Assembly: GCA_002221725.1 (NCBI GenBank)
Contig: NJFT01000265.1
Coordinates: forward strand, 1 to 52,648
Reading direction: 5' to 3'
Length of the DNA: 52,648 nt
Origin: Scedosporium boydii
Lineage: Eukaryota > Ascomycota > Sordariomycetes > Microascales > Microascaceae
Part shown: positions 23,612-36,465 of the stretch, in pieces
Layout: every line of letters begins with the position of its first letter
How positions within the stretch are numbered: position 1 is the first letter of the stretch
Translations under genes and position numbers: made by a program
The notes under the pieces: model-generated
Databases searched by the model: none
What the model saw: the letters and a program-made list of their open reading frames with translations, nothing else
Told to the model about the DNA's origin: nothing

Positions 23612-24487
23612 CTTGACCCTGGGGCCTGGGAGGGGGTTAGGGGGATCAGAGGGGATGGTTATGGAGGTTGCTATGTGACTGCAGGTTGAGAGATATTGCT
23701 TGAGAGAAGTATCCCGGGACAAAAAGTGAGAGTCATATGGACGAGAGCAGTGATGTGCGGGGGGTTGAAAGTATGCCCGGGTGAGGCAACATGAGCATAA
23801 AGAAGGAACTATATTATACTAGGGATCTAAAGAAAGAGAGGATGATGCCTAAATAGCATCAAGAAATATGGGAGGGTTTGAGAGGATGTGTCTGTGCTAT
23901 CAGATGGGTACTCGGTATCTTGGGTGGTGTTGATATTGGCTGCAAGTAGTCCACACATCTTGGATCTTCATGAGAATTGATGCATAAAATGAGAAAGCTA
24001 AGGTCAATATAAACTGTGTGAAAGTCAACATGCACTATAAGATGACACTGTTTTAAGGCTGTTTGGTGTTTAGGTTTTATACAGTGTTAATACATTTCCT
24101 CTTCCCCCACTATTTCTTGATTCTGTCCACGACAAAGTGAGTACACAACAGTGCTGGTTTGTTGGCCCACTGTGCATGAGGGTAGCTTGCTTGGTTAAGC
24201 CTGGCGTTGAAGAGTTCGAACTCGAGTCACATTAGAGGACTCGATCTGCAAAACACCGGAAGTAGGAGGATAGCGGCATGTTTTATACTAGGGTAAAACC
24301 GGGTATTATGCATTGGTGTCTATCCTGGCTGTCGGGGCTAGGGTGCCTACATATGCTATGCTACAAGTCAAGATGCGCATCTCATGCTAGGGAGTGCGCC
24401 TCTCTGGCTTGGTTACGCCGCCACCCATAGCCATTCTTGAAGTAAGAGATTTGAACATAAATCATCATCATCCCTCCGAAGCAATCC
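23612..24487. other. Intergenic: PAN2 upstream region, cdc31 3' flank
   Basis: About 880 bp, AT-richer than the flanking genes. It must hold the PAN2 promoter. A GTTCGAAC palindrome near 24213 looks superficially like a tRNA T-loop, but no cloverleaf can be drawn. No gene is seen. Confidence 0.5.
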
Positions 24488-25206
24488 TCAGTAGCCGCGC
24501 CGCCGTTTCGCCGCTATCATCATATCGATAAACTCTTCCCTATCTACACCGCCCTTCCCCGTAAGATCAGCCTGCGCAATCATATTCGCCATGTCCTTGT
24601 CGGTTGCCGTTGTCCCCTGCTTAATGGTTGAATTCACAATCCGCAAGTCTTCGAGGGTAATGATGCCGTCGCCGTCCTGATCAAACATATCGAATGCTCG
24701 GCTCAACTCCTCCCGCGGATCTCGATTTGCGACCAGTGTTGACGCAATCGACTCAAACGCTTGTGCTGTTATACGAAGACTCGGTCCTGGGCAGGGTTCG
24801 CCCGGAGGGTGCCATGGAGGAGCCACTCCGTTTTTTGTTAAAAGATCGTAGACTCGGGGCTTTGGCAAGTCAAAGCCCAAGGTTTTTAGTCCGAATTTAA
24901 GCTCGTGATAATCGAGATAGCCGTCGTGGTCCTGATCGAAAAGAGCAAACTATAGGTACGCCATTCGATTAGCGCTCTGCGGTTCCTCTGAGCTTGGAGA
25001 GGGGGGATAGTTATGATACACACAGCTTGGGAAATTTCTCCACGTTGCTCCTCGGAGATTTTTTGATGCTCCAGCGCTTCCTGGGGGTTCACCTCGTGGG
25101 AACGCCCAGGCTGGAACGATACTCGGCTGTCCCTGGGGTGAGACATGCCTGTGAATCGAGGGGTTGGTGTATGGGGTGGATGCAATGGAAGCGATGGATT
25201 GTTCAT
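24488..25206 (-). CDS. cdc31: Centrin / Cdc31, EF-hand calcium-binding protein
   Basis: Two exons, 25206-25024 and 24949-24488, give 214 residues. The donor GTGTGT after the codons for EISQA and the acceptor CTATAG restore the classic EF1 helix (FALFDQDHDGYLDYHE). EF1 loop 66-77 is canonical. The second EF region is lost and carries a Pro-rich insert, as in fungal Cdc31 (GFDLPKPRVYDLL). The third loop, about 151-162, is DQDGDGIITLED and ends in Asp instead of Glu. The fourth, about 189-200 (DLTGKGGVDREE), lacks acidic residues at loop positions 3 and 5, so probably binds calcium poorly. In fungi Cdc31 acts at the spindle pole body half-bridge and in the TREX-2 mRNA-export complex at the nuclear pore. 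The N-terminal 45 residues are not conserved and the start is the least certain point. Confidence 0.87.
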
Positions 25207-26593
25207 CACTATAGATAGAAGAGTCCGGCAGAAGGTTTGGGGAGATGGTGGGATTCCAATCCAAGATCCACGCAGAGGTCGGGAGAGGGTCTCGAGGATC
25301 GGAGCTTATATGTTGTAACGAGATTTCTTTGGAAACCTTCCAGGTTTGCGCCTAAAGGAGGGGCTGTCGTTACTCCCCTCGAGATGCGCCAACAATAAGA
25401 TACCAGCCGCCAGTTGGATGTTAGTCAATCGCCTGGAAATGGAAATAGTCCGCCGATGTACCTTGGTATCTTCGCGCTCAGTTTGGGCGATTCTGCCTCG
25501 TCAGCGCGACTCTGCGATTTATTAGTGGCGCTCATCGCGTCGTCGACGCGACACAATTGTAGCTTCCGCAGGGAGGTTTGTGAGGCGCTTGGCACAGCTG
25601 TGGCTTATGTCATCATCTGAACACCCAAGCCTCAAATTCCCATTTTGAAGAGGACAATTTGAATGCAATTGTCAGGCGAAGTACATAAATTCTAGGTACC
25701 CGTAGGCAGCTCTCGCAGGCAACAGCGACCTGATTTGTAAGTAGATTCGCATTATCCCATTGGTCCAGGACGAGCTATTGACCAATCAGGAGTCAGCACC
25801 CCTGCCTGTAGCTCCAATTGTACCCAAAGAAATAAGGCAGAAAATATTGTCTCACTCCAGTGCTTCCTTCCAACCACCTTATGGCCTCGAAAAAAATAAG
25901 GACAGGAGCATCAGCACAGCACAAACCTTTTTTTTGCCTCCGCCAACCTACTCTCCAGCCAAGGCATCACCATATCTGCGACTACGAGCTTCCCACAGAA
26001 TCCTGATTCTGCGAGAAGTATATCTAGTAGATCATAAGACCTTGGTAGAGCTCCCCGACCTTCTTTTGTTTTCTTCTGTTCATCTTTTCAACCATTTCCT
26101 ACCATCCCCCCATTCCCAACGTCGCCCGTTTCCATTCCTTCTTACGGTCCCTACTTCCTATCATCACAGTTGATCCATTGAAGCATCAAATCCATTGGCG
26201 TTATTTACTTTCGCCTTATCCATACTCCAACCTCACGTTACCGCAAAGATTAGGTACGCCACTATTCGCCCGACACGTCCTCAGCGAGTGATTTCTTTCC
26301 GACAACCCTGACACACCACAGCCGCGCTTCGAGCTCCCTCGAATCAATATTTTCTTCCTCTTAACCCACTTACCCTTTGTCAACCCGAAGTTCAGCACAC
26401 ACCTCGGTTTTCGAACACCTCGAAAGCGCGACCCCATCTCCTGCGCCCCTCGATGTGTTTTTAATCGCGTTGACACGACCCCATCGACTCGCGCCTCAAC
26501 TCGCGCAGAGGGCCTCTGAACTAAATCGTCAGCGCGCCCTTGTTCTCTCATCTCTCTTACCTTCATCACCCGACCTGCCGACTGCAGCCCATC
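25207..26593. promoter_or_regulatory. Divergent promoter region between cdc31 and nup145
   Basis: Nearly 1.4 kb separates the start codons of two divergently transcribed genes. The 500 bp before the nup145 ATG are C/T-rich, as is usual for fungal leaders. The open stretch at 25760-26173 has no recognisable product. No specific operator can be named. Confidence 0.5.
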
Positions 26594-29500
26594 ATGTCCT
26601 TTGGTAGCGGCTTCGGCAGCGGCGGCTTCGGCCAGTCGAATACCCAACAATCTACATTTGGCGGCTTCGGTTCCACCACCGGCTCCACACCAGGTAAGTC
26701 GTAGTCTTTTTTGTATTCCCCTTTGCATGTGTCTTCCGCCATCCCCCTTTACCTTTTGCTCACTCGGCATCCAGCGTTCGGCTCCAGCAACACCACTGGT
26801 GCCTTCGGCTCCAATACAAACACGAATCCCAGTGGCGGTGGCCTTTTTGGCACCTCGGGAAGCGGCTTCGGATCTGGAGGTTCGCAATTTTTCCCCTTCA
26901 TTCCCATGAAGCCTTTCGACCGCTATTCATTTTCCTCGTTTTCCCCGCGGTCCTTGCTCATTCTGCATGCGCAGTTGTAGTTACGACTTGAGAGTTGCGA
27001 GCTAACAAATCTTTTCTGTCTAGGAACCTTCGGCTCGAATACCACCAGTGCCTTTGGTAGCAAGCCTGCGTTCGGGTCCTCGACAACAACCACGGGCGGC
27101 GGCCTCTTTGGCGCCTCGAATACAAATACTGGAACCAGCACGTTTGGTGGCTTCGGCTCCGGCAGTACGCCGGCTGCCACCACGACATCCACCTTCGGCT
27201 CCGGAGGTGGGAGCCTCTTTGGCGCCTCTAAACCTGCTTTTGGAGCAGGCACGACCACCACAGGAGGATCTCTCTTTGGCGGTGGCACCACGGCAGGTGG
27301 CTTCGGCGCTGCCAATAACCCAGGAATCGGCTCGAACGTCGGTGATCCTCCTGGAACTGCAGGTACTCCCTTCCAGCCGTATGTGGAACGGGATGGGACG
27401 TCCACCCAGAATTCCTTCCAAAACATCTTATTTCAAGATCCTTACAAAAAATGGTCTGCCGAGGAGTTGCGCTTAGCCGACTACGCGCAAGGTCGCCGCC
27501 ATGGCAATGCGACTGGAGCGGGTGCATTTGGGGTCAGCTCTGGTTTTGGTTCTGGGACCACCACCTTCGGTGCCACCCAGCAGCCGTCCGGTTTTGGCTC
27601 GACGACCGGTGGAGGCGGTCTTTTCGGCGCGGGAGGTACCACCCAGTCTACCGGATTTGGCGCCCAGGCCACCACCGGGACTTCAGGGTTCGGATCCGGC
27701 GGCGGTCTCTTTGGCCAATCTAAGCCGGCAACTACTGGCGGTAGTCTTTTCGGTGCAGCAGCTACTTCCCAACCAGCGCAAACGGGCGGTCTCTTTGGTG
27801 CCACCACCGGCGGCAGTACCTTTGGAACTCCAGGAACAACCACCGGCGGCTTCGGCTCTGGAACCACCACTACTGGTTCTAGTCTATTCGGCGGCGGTGC
27901 CACTCAAAACAAAGGGTTCAGTTTTGGAAGCACCGCGGGTACAACCGGCACTGGATTCGGTGGTGCCGCCACTACCGGCACGGGCTTTGGCGCTGGCGCT
28001 GGTACGGGCACCACCCAGACCGGCGGACTTTTTGGTACGGCCGCCCAGCCCACGGGAACCACAGGCGGTCTTTTCGGCGGAGGCGCGGCTCAACCAAGCA
28101 CAGGGGGTGCTTTTGGATCAGGCGGATTTGGCGCGCAAGCCCAACAGAAGCCTGGTGGCTTGTTCGGTGCCGCCACCACCACTCCAGCCCAGGGGACGTC
28201 GCTCTTCGGAGGCGCCGCCGCTACGACCAGTGCATTTGGACAGCCCACTGCTACAGCACCAGCTGGTGGTGGTCTCTTCGGAGCCAAACCGGCGACCGGC
28301 ACCACGGGAGGAGGCCTTTTCGGCGCCACTACCACTGCACAACCCTCTGGAACGGGCACAGGCTTGTTCGGTGGCCTCGGCACAACAACCCAGCCTCAGC
28401 AGACTGGTCAGACTTCTTTGTTCCCCTCCCTGGGCCAGACTCAGGCGAAACCTTCCATCTTTGGCGGCGCCGCCCAGCAACCCACTGGTAGTCTCTTTGG
28501 CCAACCCCAACAGCAAACCTCAGTGTTTGGAACTGCTGCCGCTCAACAGCAACAACAGCAGCAGCAAGCTCAGCCGTCCATCTTCGGGGGCTCGATTCTT
28601 GGCGGCACGCAGGGCCCGAGCACGACACCCCAATCCCTCACGGCTAACATCACTGACATTTCGGCCTATGGTACGCCTTCTTTGTTCTCCTCCCAGGGCG
28701 CCGCCGAGGCGGTCAACCCTGGCCCCTTGGCTACGCCACTCTCCTCCAAGACGAAGCCGAGGAGGGGTTCTGTCCTTCCCATGTACAAGCTGAACCCAGC
28801 ATCTGCTCGATACGTCACGCCCCAGAAGAGGGGTTTCGGGTTCTCATACAGCACTTATGGCACCCCTGGAAGCGCTACAAGCACATCCAGCACCCCCGGT
28901 GGCCTAGGTAGGAGTTTACTCGGGGCTAGCCTTGGCAGGGGCCTTAACAAGAGCGTGTCGACCAGCAGTCTTCGACGAAGCTTTAATGCCGAGGACAGCA
29001 TTCTCGCCCCTGGCGCATTCTCTGCTAGCGGCGGCCCGAGATTTTACGGCAACACAGGCAGCGCCAAGAAGCTCATTATTAACAAAGACATGAGGAGTGA
29101 TCTTTTTGCGACTCCAACCAAGGACAGACCCTTGCTGGAGGTTGGTAATGGATCTCGCAAGCTCTCAAAGCGCGTGAGCTTTGATACGAGCACGGCGGAG
29201 AATACCGAAGATGGCGAGCAGGCCAGAACCCCGACGCCGACGAGCAACGGTACCCTTATTTTGCGAGAAGTTGACAACGATCACACCCCTGTTAACGGAT
29301 CCAAGGTCACTCCGAACCACCCCATTCCAGAAATGGAACAAGTCTCCGCCAAGGAACTGACCATCGTCCATGAAGAGCCTCAGCCCGACGTCCAGGTGGC
29401 CAAGAGCGCTGGTATAGACCAGGCTCCGGGCGCCTACTGGATGCGTCCTTCCAAAGAAGACATCCTGAACATGAACAGGATGCAACGCCAGAAGGTAGCT

Positions 29501-32500
29501 GGCTTCACCGTTGGGCGTCACAATGTCGGCCAGATTGCGTTCAAAGTTCCAGTCGACTTGAGCAACATCGATCTCGATGAGCTGTTTGGGGGCATCATTG
29601 TTCTGGAAACCCGTTCCGCGACCGTGTACCCCGTTGCAGCCAAGAAACCACCTGTTGGCAAGGGCCTAAATGTACCTGCACAGATCTCTCTTGAGCAATC
29701 ATGGCCTCGTGGCCGCGATAAGCGCCTCACCACGGACGCAAAGAAGTTCGCAAAGCACATCGAGCGGCTCAAGCGGATCGAAGACACGACGTTTGAGAGC
29801 TACGACAAGGATACCGGAATCTGGACGTTCTCCGTGGAGCATTTCACTACCTACGGGCTCGATTATGATGACGAGTCCGATGGCGAGTCCGCTGCCGTCG
29901 ACGTGGGTGCAAACGCCCCCCTCGACCACCACGACCAGGAACACTCACCTGCATTGGGATCAGACGTCGACGATACCTTTGACTTCAGGAGGAACCCCCG
30001 CTTAGTTCCTGGTGCATTTAACCCTACCCCTGGACGTTTTGGTGTCAATGAGGATGTGACTACTGGCTCTGCCGGCGAGCCGTCTTTTTTAGGGGATAGC
30101 TCCGCGGGTTTGGCGCCACAACAACTGATGCTGTCGGTAGAACAGCCTCAGGTTGGCGACGAATATGACACGTCTGAAAACGAGGACATGACGGGCGCCT
30201 CTTTCAGACGTCATCCAGCCGCGGAGCAAGACCAGTACTCGCCTGGTGATGATGACGATGATGATGCAATGCAAGTTAATGAAACGCCTGGCGGCATTCT
30301 TAGGGCAAGGATGCGAGCCATCAAAGATTCGGCGGCACCTGTCAAGGTGCAAGTAGCGGATGGTGATGACTGGATGGACATGTTGCAGAAGACGGTCAGT
30401 CCACAAAAGAGGGATCGGGCTTTGCTAAAGAGTCTACGGGATTCCGTGATGCAGCAGCCCCCAGAATCTCCCACCACTGCTGTGATAGAGAAACGATCGC
30501 TTCCGCAGGTGGCATCTAATGGCCGAGGCTTTGCTACAAGCATCGACCTCATGAATTCGCTGTTTGAAAGAAGTAAGGCGCCGCGCCAAGTTGAACGTGA
30601 AAAGGCACCTTCGCGAGGGTTTCTTCAGGTCGGTAACCCCCATTTTGTATCCTAGAGCAATCCTTGAACTGCATGAAGAAGAACAACTGGCGATGTCTTT
30701 TCTTTGACATAGCCGTTTGGTCCTTTCTGTTTTCAACTGTGTCTTGTTCTCGTGTTCCGCCCACAATTGGGTTGATAGCATTCTCTTTTTGTTATGATTA
30801 AACATTATACTGAAACAATTATGTCCTTGTTATAGTGGCCCTACGAACGACAAGCAAAGGTTGTACAACCCTCAGATGAGGCAGCTAGGATTTCCCGGCC
30901 TCGATGGGGTCCCGATGGAACTCTTATTTTGCCAGCGCTTTCACCGTCAACCATTGCACAAAACCGTCTCGGTCAAGAGCCAGGAGACCTGCTTGTTTTA
31001 CAGAAGCGGCGCCTCGAAGAGGTGACGCCTGGAGTGGTGATGGCGAAGTTTGCAAACGAGGTATGCGTGAGCCAGACGTGAACAGATCCGAACTAGTTGT
31101 GTTGCTAACCTACCCGACAACCAGCTTTCGGCTTCCGCGCTTCATACACAGGTACGCCAGACTAAATTCGGCGTAGCCGACGGCATTCCCAAGGCATCGC
31201 TGAGCGCGACGAAAGTCTCTTCCGCCTTCCAGGAGCGGAATGCAACCGACCCTAGCACGCGGCATGAGAAGCTCGTGTGGGAGCTTGCAAGCATCCTTTT
31301 CGACGACCTACCTGAGGGTGCCAACGAACCTAACCATCTTTCTCGCAAGGTCGAACTGAGCCGCTTCTGGAAAGACCTGGTAGCCGACGCTTCTTCCCGA
31401 TCGATCGGGCTTGCGAAGTCAAACGAGGAGAAAGCGGTCGCGTCCCTCGCTGGCAACCGCGTACAAGAGGCGTGCAAGTATCTCATCCAAGGGAAGGATT
31501 TCCATCTTGCAACTCTAGTCGCCCTCATCGGGACCAGTGTCTCGTCGAAGAAGATTATGAAGGAGCAGCTCCAAGAATGGTATGACGCCAACATGCTCTC
31601 GGAATTCACCCAACCTATTCGGGCAATGTACGAGATGCTTGCAGGCAATGTTTGCGTGTGTGAAGGAAAGAAGGGTGTCCCGGTCGAGGATCGTCTCGAC
31701 TCGTTTGTTATTTCTGAAGAGTTCCAACTCGATTGGAAGCAGGCCTTTGGTCTTCGGCTATGGTACGCCATTGCGCCACAAGACGATATTTCGGTCGCCG
31801 TGAAGCTTTTCAAGGAGGATGTCGAACAGCATCGGGAGATAGCGCCTCTGCCATGGTTCGCAGAACAGGCGATCGAGCCGCTCTGGAAGGACCCTAATGC
31901 GAAGGACCGCCAAGATTTGCTCTGGGGTCTGCTCCGCCTCTACTCAGATAAGACGGAGACGCTAGATGCCGTTCTCCAGCCCGAGAATTCCCAACTGTCT
32001 CCGCTTGATGTCCGGCTCTCCTGGCAGCTTGGACAGGCCCTATTATCAACCAACAAAGTCAACTACGGTGACGGGTCCGATGAGAAGAGCGATGCTATGA
32101 CGCTCTCGTTCGCTTCCCAGCTAGTTAATGAAGGAAGCTGGCTCGAAGCCACCTTTGTGCTCCTCCACCTCGAGGACCCCAAGACAAGGGAAAAGGCCAT
32201 CCGTGATCACTTGTGCCGACACGCAAGTCTTTTGGGTCCCGAGACCGGCGACAATGTTGTTACTCTGACGCAGACTTTCAAGATTCCAGCTGCTTGGATC
32301 TGGGAGGCGCAGGCTCTCTACATGCGCAGCGTTGAGGGCGACGCAGTGGCGGAAGTGCAATGTCTCATTCGCGCCGGCCTATTCGGCGAAGCCCATCGAC
32401 GGCTCATCGAACAGGTCGCTCCGCAGGCCATCATTGAGCGCGACTACCAAGGCCTGTCAGATATTCTCTCCAAATTTGAGGGTAAAGAAGACCAGGTCGC

Positions 32501-32900
32501 CGAGTGGATCCATGGTGGGGAGGTTTATCAGGATTTCCTTGTATTGATGCGCCACCAATTCCAGCGCAGCAAGGTCCCAACCCAGCTTCTCCAGAAGTTG
32601 ATTAGTAGCCTTCCGGGGCTCCAGAACAACCACGTCTCTAGTACGCACAACGACGCGGCGGTGGCGGAGATGAGTAGCATTGTCGCGAGAGTCATTTCCG
32701 ATTCTACGGATAAGGAGCAGGTAGGCCAGACAATCCAACTTTACCCCTCGCGTTCAAATATGGAATTGCAGACACTAACCTCTCCCACACAGAAGCCACT
32801 TCTTCCCAAGGTTCTTGCGCTGCCCCTCACGGAAGACAGCCACCTGTCTCACTCTGTGAGTCTCAGTCTGGCCTATTACAAGGGGGTCATGGCACGTTAA
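26594..32900 (+). CDS. nup145: Nup98-Nup96 (Nup145) nucleoporin precursor, self-cleaving
   Basis: Six exons: 26594-26693, 26775-26879, 27024-30628, 30836-31060, 31125-32720 and 32793-32900, giving 1912 residues. Residues 1-560 are GLFG/FG repeats (MSFGSGFGSGGFGQ) that form the selective barrier of the nuclear pore. A Gle2-binding GLEBS-like segment interrupts them at about 180-230 (KKWSAEELRLADYAQGR). The autoproteolytic domain spans about 870-1020 (GAYWMRPSKEDILNMNR) and ends at SVEHFTTYGL, where cleavage should fall between Phe1009 and Thr1010. The C-terminal half is the Nup96/Nup145C alpha-solenoid of the Nup84/Y-complex (RWGPDGTLIL, WELASILFDDLPEG, AWIWEAQALYMRSV). The last intron, 32721-32792, is 72 nt, stop-free and in phase, so it could be read through; its CTAAC branch point and CACACAG acceptor make splicing likely. 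Confidence 0.95.
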
Positions 32901-33494
32901 ATTTATGAGGCGGAGGAGAAAAAGGGCGAGGAACATGAGGAGTTTGGTTGGCAGGATACCAAGTTGCAGAAGTATGGAAGGAATAATGGATTATCCTGAG
33001 GTCCCTGTCATCAAGAAAGCCGATGCTACGAGCTACGAGAACCGTCGCTTGAAGGGGCCGGGGAGAACTTGTTGAAGTTTTTGTCTTATTAGATAGCTTA
33101 CTTTAATTGGCCTTAATACAAGGGTGCCCAAATTCTATCTCCTCTTCGTCGAGGACTCGATCGTTCCAAGATGTGATGTTTCAATGTTTGAGTGCGTGTT
33201 GAGGTCGGGGTGGCTCAGGCTCAAACTCCGACTTTATCGTGATTATATAAGCATCGAGCTACCTTCCGATTTAGTATTTCTTTGATGCAATCGCAGCTTC
33301 GAGAGCTTTGGAGCTCTCATTAAGATGCGACAGCCAGATATGAAACCCACCAACTGTTAGCCACCGAGACTTGTAATCACAACCCGGTCTGGAAACCGAT
33401 GGAGTAGGTACAGCAAGGGAATGGACACATAAATTCAACAAATCGATAAGCCAGGGAGAAGAAAGAAGGGGAAAGAAGAAAGAGACAACACGCG
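32901..33494. other. Intergenic: nup145 3' flank and ind1 promoter
   Basis: About 590 bp between two genes on the plus strand. A purine-rich run just before the ind1 ATG (33445-33490) is the likely leader. No other gene is seen. Confidence 0.5.
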
Positions 33495-34781
33495 ATGAGA
33501 CCGACACCGTTCCGAGCCTTCCTGACCTCGAAGTCAATATGGGGTCACGAGAACCCTCTTGTAAGTGCCATTCCCTCCGGATCAGATCTACAACGTATAG
33601 GTGGCGAGTTCGGGTGATATATTTCCCGTTTTTCGTAACATTTGTTCATCACGGATGGAGGAGCAACGTCTCCGGAAAGAAAAGAAAGAAGAAGAAAACA
33701 GAAAAGCAAGAGGGAGAAATGGAAGAGGAATACTAAGCGTCTTCACAGGGTCTTCCACGGTCAGGAACACCACCAAGTTGGCCGCGTGCGCCTAAGCGGC
33801 GTAGAATAGCTGGCGTGGGCAAGGTTGTTGCCGTATCATCCGCCAAAGGAGGAGTTGGCAAGAGCACCACTGCAGGTTAGTTTTCTTCTATTATGCACTT
33901 TTCTTTCATGATGGGCGCTAATGAAGGGTGAAGCAAACCTGTCGCTTGCATTCGCGAGGATGGGATATAGGGCAGGGATATTGGACACTGATATCTTTGG
34001 TCCTTCTATCCCAACCATATTTAACCTCTCTGGCGAACCAAGGTTATCGCAGAGTATGAAAACTCCCTTCCTCTCTCTTGCCACGTAAGGTAGAGGGAAA
34101 GCTAACTTGCGTGTTTAAAAAAGATAACCAACTCATCCCGTTGACGAACTACGGTGTCAAGACCATGTCTATGGGTTACCTCGTCGGTGAAGATGCCCCC
34201 GTCGTATGGCGCGGTCCGATGGTCATGAAAGCTATTCAACAGCTTCTCCACGAGGTAGATTGGGGTGGCATAGACGTGTTGGTTCTAGATCTACCACCTG
34301 GGACGGGCGATACCCAACTCACCATCTCCCAGCAGGTGATCCTTGACGGTAAGTCACAGCTTCGGCTATCTTTCAGCTCTACGGCTATTTCATAGAGGGA
34401 AAAAAAAACGTTAGATACTAAGATAAAACAGGCTCCATTATAATAACCACACCACACACCCTCGCTGTAAAAGACGCCATCAAAGGAATAAACATGTTCC
34501 GCACCCTCAAGGTCCCCATCCTCGGCCTCATTCAAAATATGTCCCTCTACACCTGTCCTCACTGCTCCTCGTCCCACCACGTGTTCGGCGCTGCTGATCG
34601 CGCTCTTACCATCTGCAAGGACCAAGACATCGAGTTCCTTGGAGACGTGCCGCTGGATGCGAGCATAGGGGATTCGGTCGAGCGGGGGAAGCCGATTGTG
34701 GTGTCGGAGCCGGAGGGCAAGGTTGCGGAGATATATATGGATTTTGCGAAGAAGGTTGCGGATAAGATTGAGCTAGCTTGA
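33495..34781 (+). CDS. ind1: Ind1/NUBPL-type mitochondrial Fe-S P-loop NTPase for complex I assembly
   Basis: Five exons: 33495-33560, 33749-33875, 33934-34053, 34124-34348 and 34432-34781, giving 295 residues with all phases closed. The N-terminus MRPTPFRAFLTSKSIWG is basic and hydroxylated, like a mitochondrial presequence, and is followed by the conserved GLPRSGTP and KRRRIAGVGKVVAVSSAKGG. The deviant Walker A is AKGGVGKSTT. Further Mrp/NBP35-class motifs are LDTDIFGPSIPTIF, LDLPPGTGDTQL and NMSLYTCPHCSSSHHVFG, whose CxxC holds the bridging Fe-S cluster. The family delivers Fe-S clusters to respiratory complex I (shown for Yarrowia Ind1 and human NUBPL). The presequence and lack of an N-terminal four-Cys ferredoxin-like motif argue against cytosolic Nbp35. 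Confidence 0.92.
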
Positions 34782-35298
34782 TGCCATCAACGGAGGAGCA
34801 ACAGCAGTCGATATCATGAGATTCGTCATGAAAAAGGGCTTGATCATTTCATTTCTTTTCTGTATACTACATAGACTAAATCAAAATAAGGGGGATTCGC
34901 TCTCTTCTCTAGCTACCCTTTTGGCTCTCCTTTTTAAGCCATTCGCCCTCAAGTGCACAGATATGGGCACCAGAAGGTTCACCATAACGCATTATCCCAC
35001 TCTCGTAAACGGACTCCCAACGCCCAATAGGTTAGCCTCCGCGTATGCAAAAGTTCAGGTAAGGGTTACCGAGTTTAAGAAGAATAAAAACCCCCTCGTG
35101 TGATGGCCTTCCCTAGCCAAGAAGTTGCGCTCTCCATCTAGAACGCCCTCGTGCTCAAATGAACGTAACGTCGACGCGAAGTCAAAGCGGACGAACCGAT
35201 CGCCCACGAAAGCAGCCGCGGGTCCGAAGCAGGAAAGCAGGCTGGGGGGGAAAGAATGAAGAAGACTCTGATTCCTAAGAACTAGCTTTAGAACTTGA
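34782..35298. other. Convergent intergenic region (ind1 / SPF30-like)
   Basis: About 520 bp between two converging genes. It should contain both terminators. Nothing else is seen. Confidence 0.5.
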
Positions 35299-36465
35299 TC
35301 AATCGAGGTCTTCGTTGGTCTGGTAGATGTGGCGACTGCGGGTAGGGTCCTTGCGCATGGCTTGGCCAGATCCAGTAAATCCAACTAAAAGAAGGAAGAT
35401 GGGAGGTTAGTAAATAGTTTCTCTCAGTATGTATGTAGGTATGAAGACGAACCTCTTCCATGGATACCTTGGGGAGTGCGAAACATGCTCTCCTTCTTGT
35501 AAGACTTCCCCGCCTTGGACTTGGCGCTAAACTCTTGCCACTTGCTCTTTCCAGCTTCGAGCTCCTTGTTAGCCTTGATCTTCTTTGCCCTAGGAGGTTT
35601 TCCATGGGCGGCTTGTGGGTTCGTCTCAGCTTCATTTCCCTTGGGCTGCTCGGGGTACCGGCTGGCAGCAGCCGACAAGACTATGCCATTATTCGAACCG
35701 GGAGGGGGTGGAGGAGGCGCCGAGGTGAATGCGAAAGCGCCGGACTGCGCTGCATTCGGGGGGTTAGCGGGAGCGGCGCCCGGGGTTGAGGCGCCACTGG
35801 AGGTAGTGGTAGAAGCCGTAGTGGCGGCAGTGGTAGAAGTAGCTGGAGGACCGTCAGCCTTGCGCTTGTGGGAGATGGGTCGAATATCCTTGGCCCGCAA
35901 GGTCTCGGTGCCCTTGTAGCTCTTGAACCTGACTAGGTAAATCGGGGCCGAGGATGAGCCTGTTATGGATGTGATGCGAGCGGGCCAGAACTTCTTGTCA
36001 CCAGACAGCCACTTTGCAAGAACTTCGTCGTTTACTTGATACGCGATCGCGGGCTCTTCTTCGGCGGGGGTGGCGGATGCCGAAGATGCCGATACATCGG
36101 CGGAGGATGGACCTGTTACTTTCTTGAAACCAGATGGCTTTTCACGTTGCCACCTATCTTGCGTCGGGGGAGGCGAGGGTTGCTTCGGCGCTTGCGCTGG
36201 TTTGGGAGCTTGCTTGGGCTTTAATTCGGAGAGGGACTCGTCGAGGAGTTGGATCATGTCCTTTAGCTCGGACTGGAGGCTTTGGAGCTCTGAATTTCCG
36301 GGGTCATCTCTTAACTGAGCTTGGACGATATCGAGCTATATTGGTTGGGTATGTTAGGAGCCTGGTCCAGGAAGAGGGTAGCCAGCCGCCAAAGGCATGG
36401 ATGGTGCTTACCTGCTCGCAGTATGCTCTCTTATCCTCCTCGAGACTGGCAATCTGGCTCGCCAT
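35299..36465 (-). CDS. SPF30/SMNDC1-like Tudor-domain splicing factor
   Basis: Three exons, 36465-36412, 36335-35453 and 35384-35299, give 340 residues. The start is MASQIASLEEDKRAYCEQ, followed by a helical segment (LRDDPGNSELQSLQSELKDM). The Tudor domain is at about residues 115-170 (VNDEVLAKWLSGDKKFWPARI, IYLVRFKSYKGTETLRAKDI). A Thr/Ala/Pro-rich linker follows, then the family's C-terminal signature KSKWQEFSAKSKAGKSYKKE / SMFRTP / VGFTGSGQAMRKDPTR. In animals SPF30 is an SMN-related factor needed for tri-snRNP entry into the spliceosome, its Tudor domain binding dimethyl-arginine on Sm proteins. The last intron (35385-35452) uses a weak GTTCGT donor but is required to join the conserved VGFTGSG motif. 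Confidence 0.88.

Noticed and set aside
24190..24270. tRNA-like GTTCGAAC loop
   Set aside because: It is a simple palindrome; no acceptor, D or anticodon stem can be drawn around it.
27481..28793. Long alternative frames on both strands over the FG repeats
   Set aside because: They arise from the repetitive codon use of the nup145 FG region; only one frame has FG motifs and joins the conserved downstream domains.
32721..32792. Reading through the last nup145 intron as coding sequence
   Set aside because: It is possible because the length is a multiple of three and stop-free, but a CTAAC branch site and CACACAG acceptor, and the better match of the spliced C-terminus, favour an intron.
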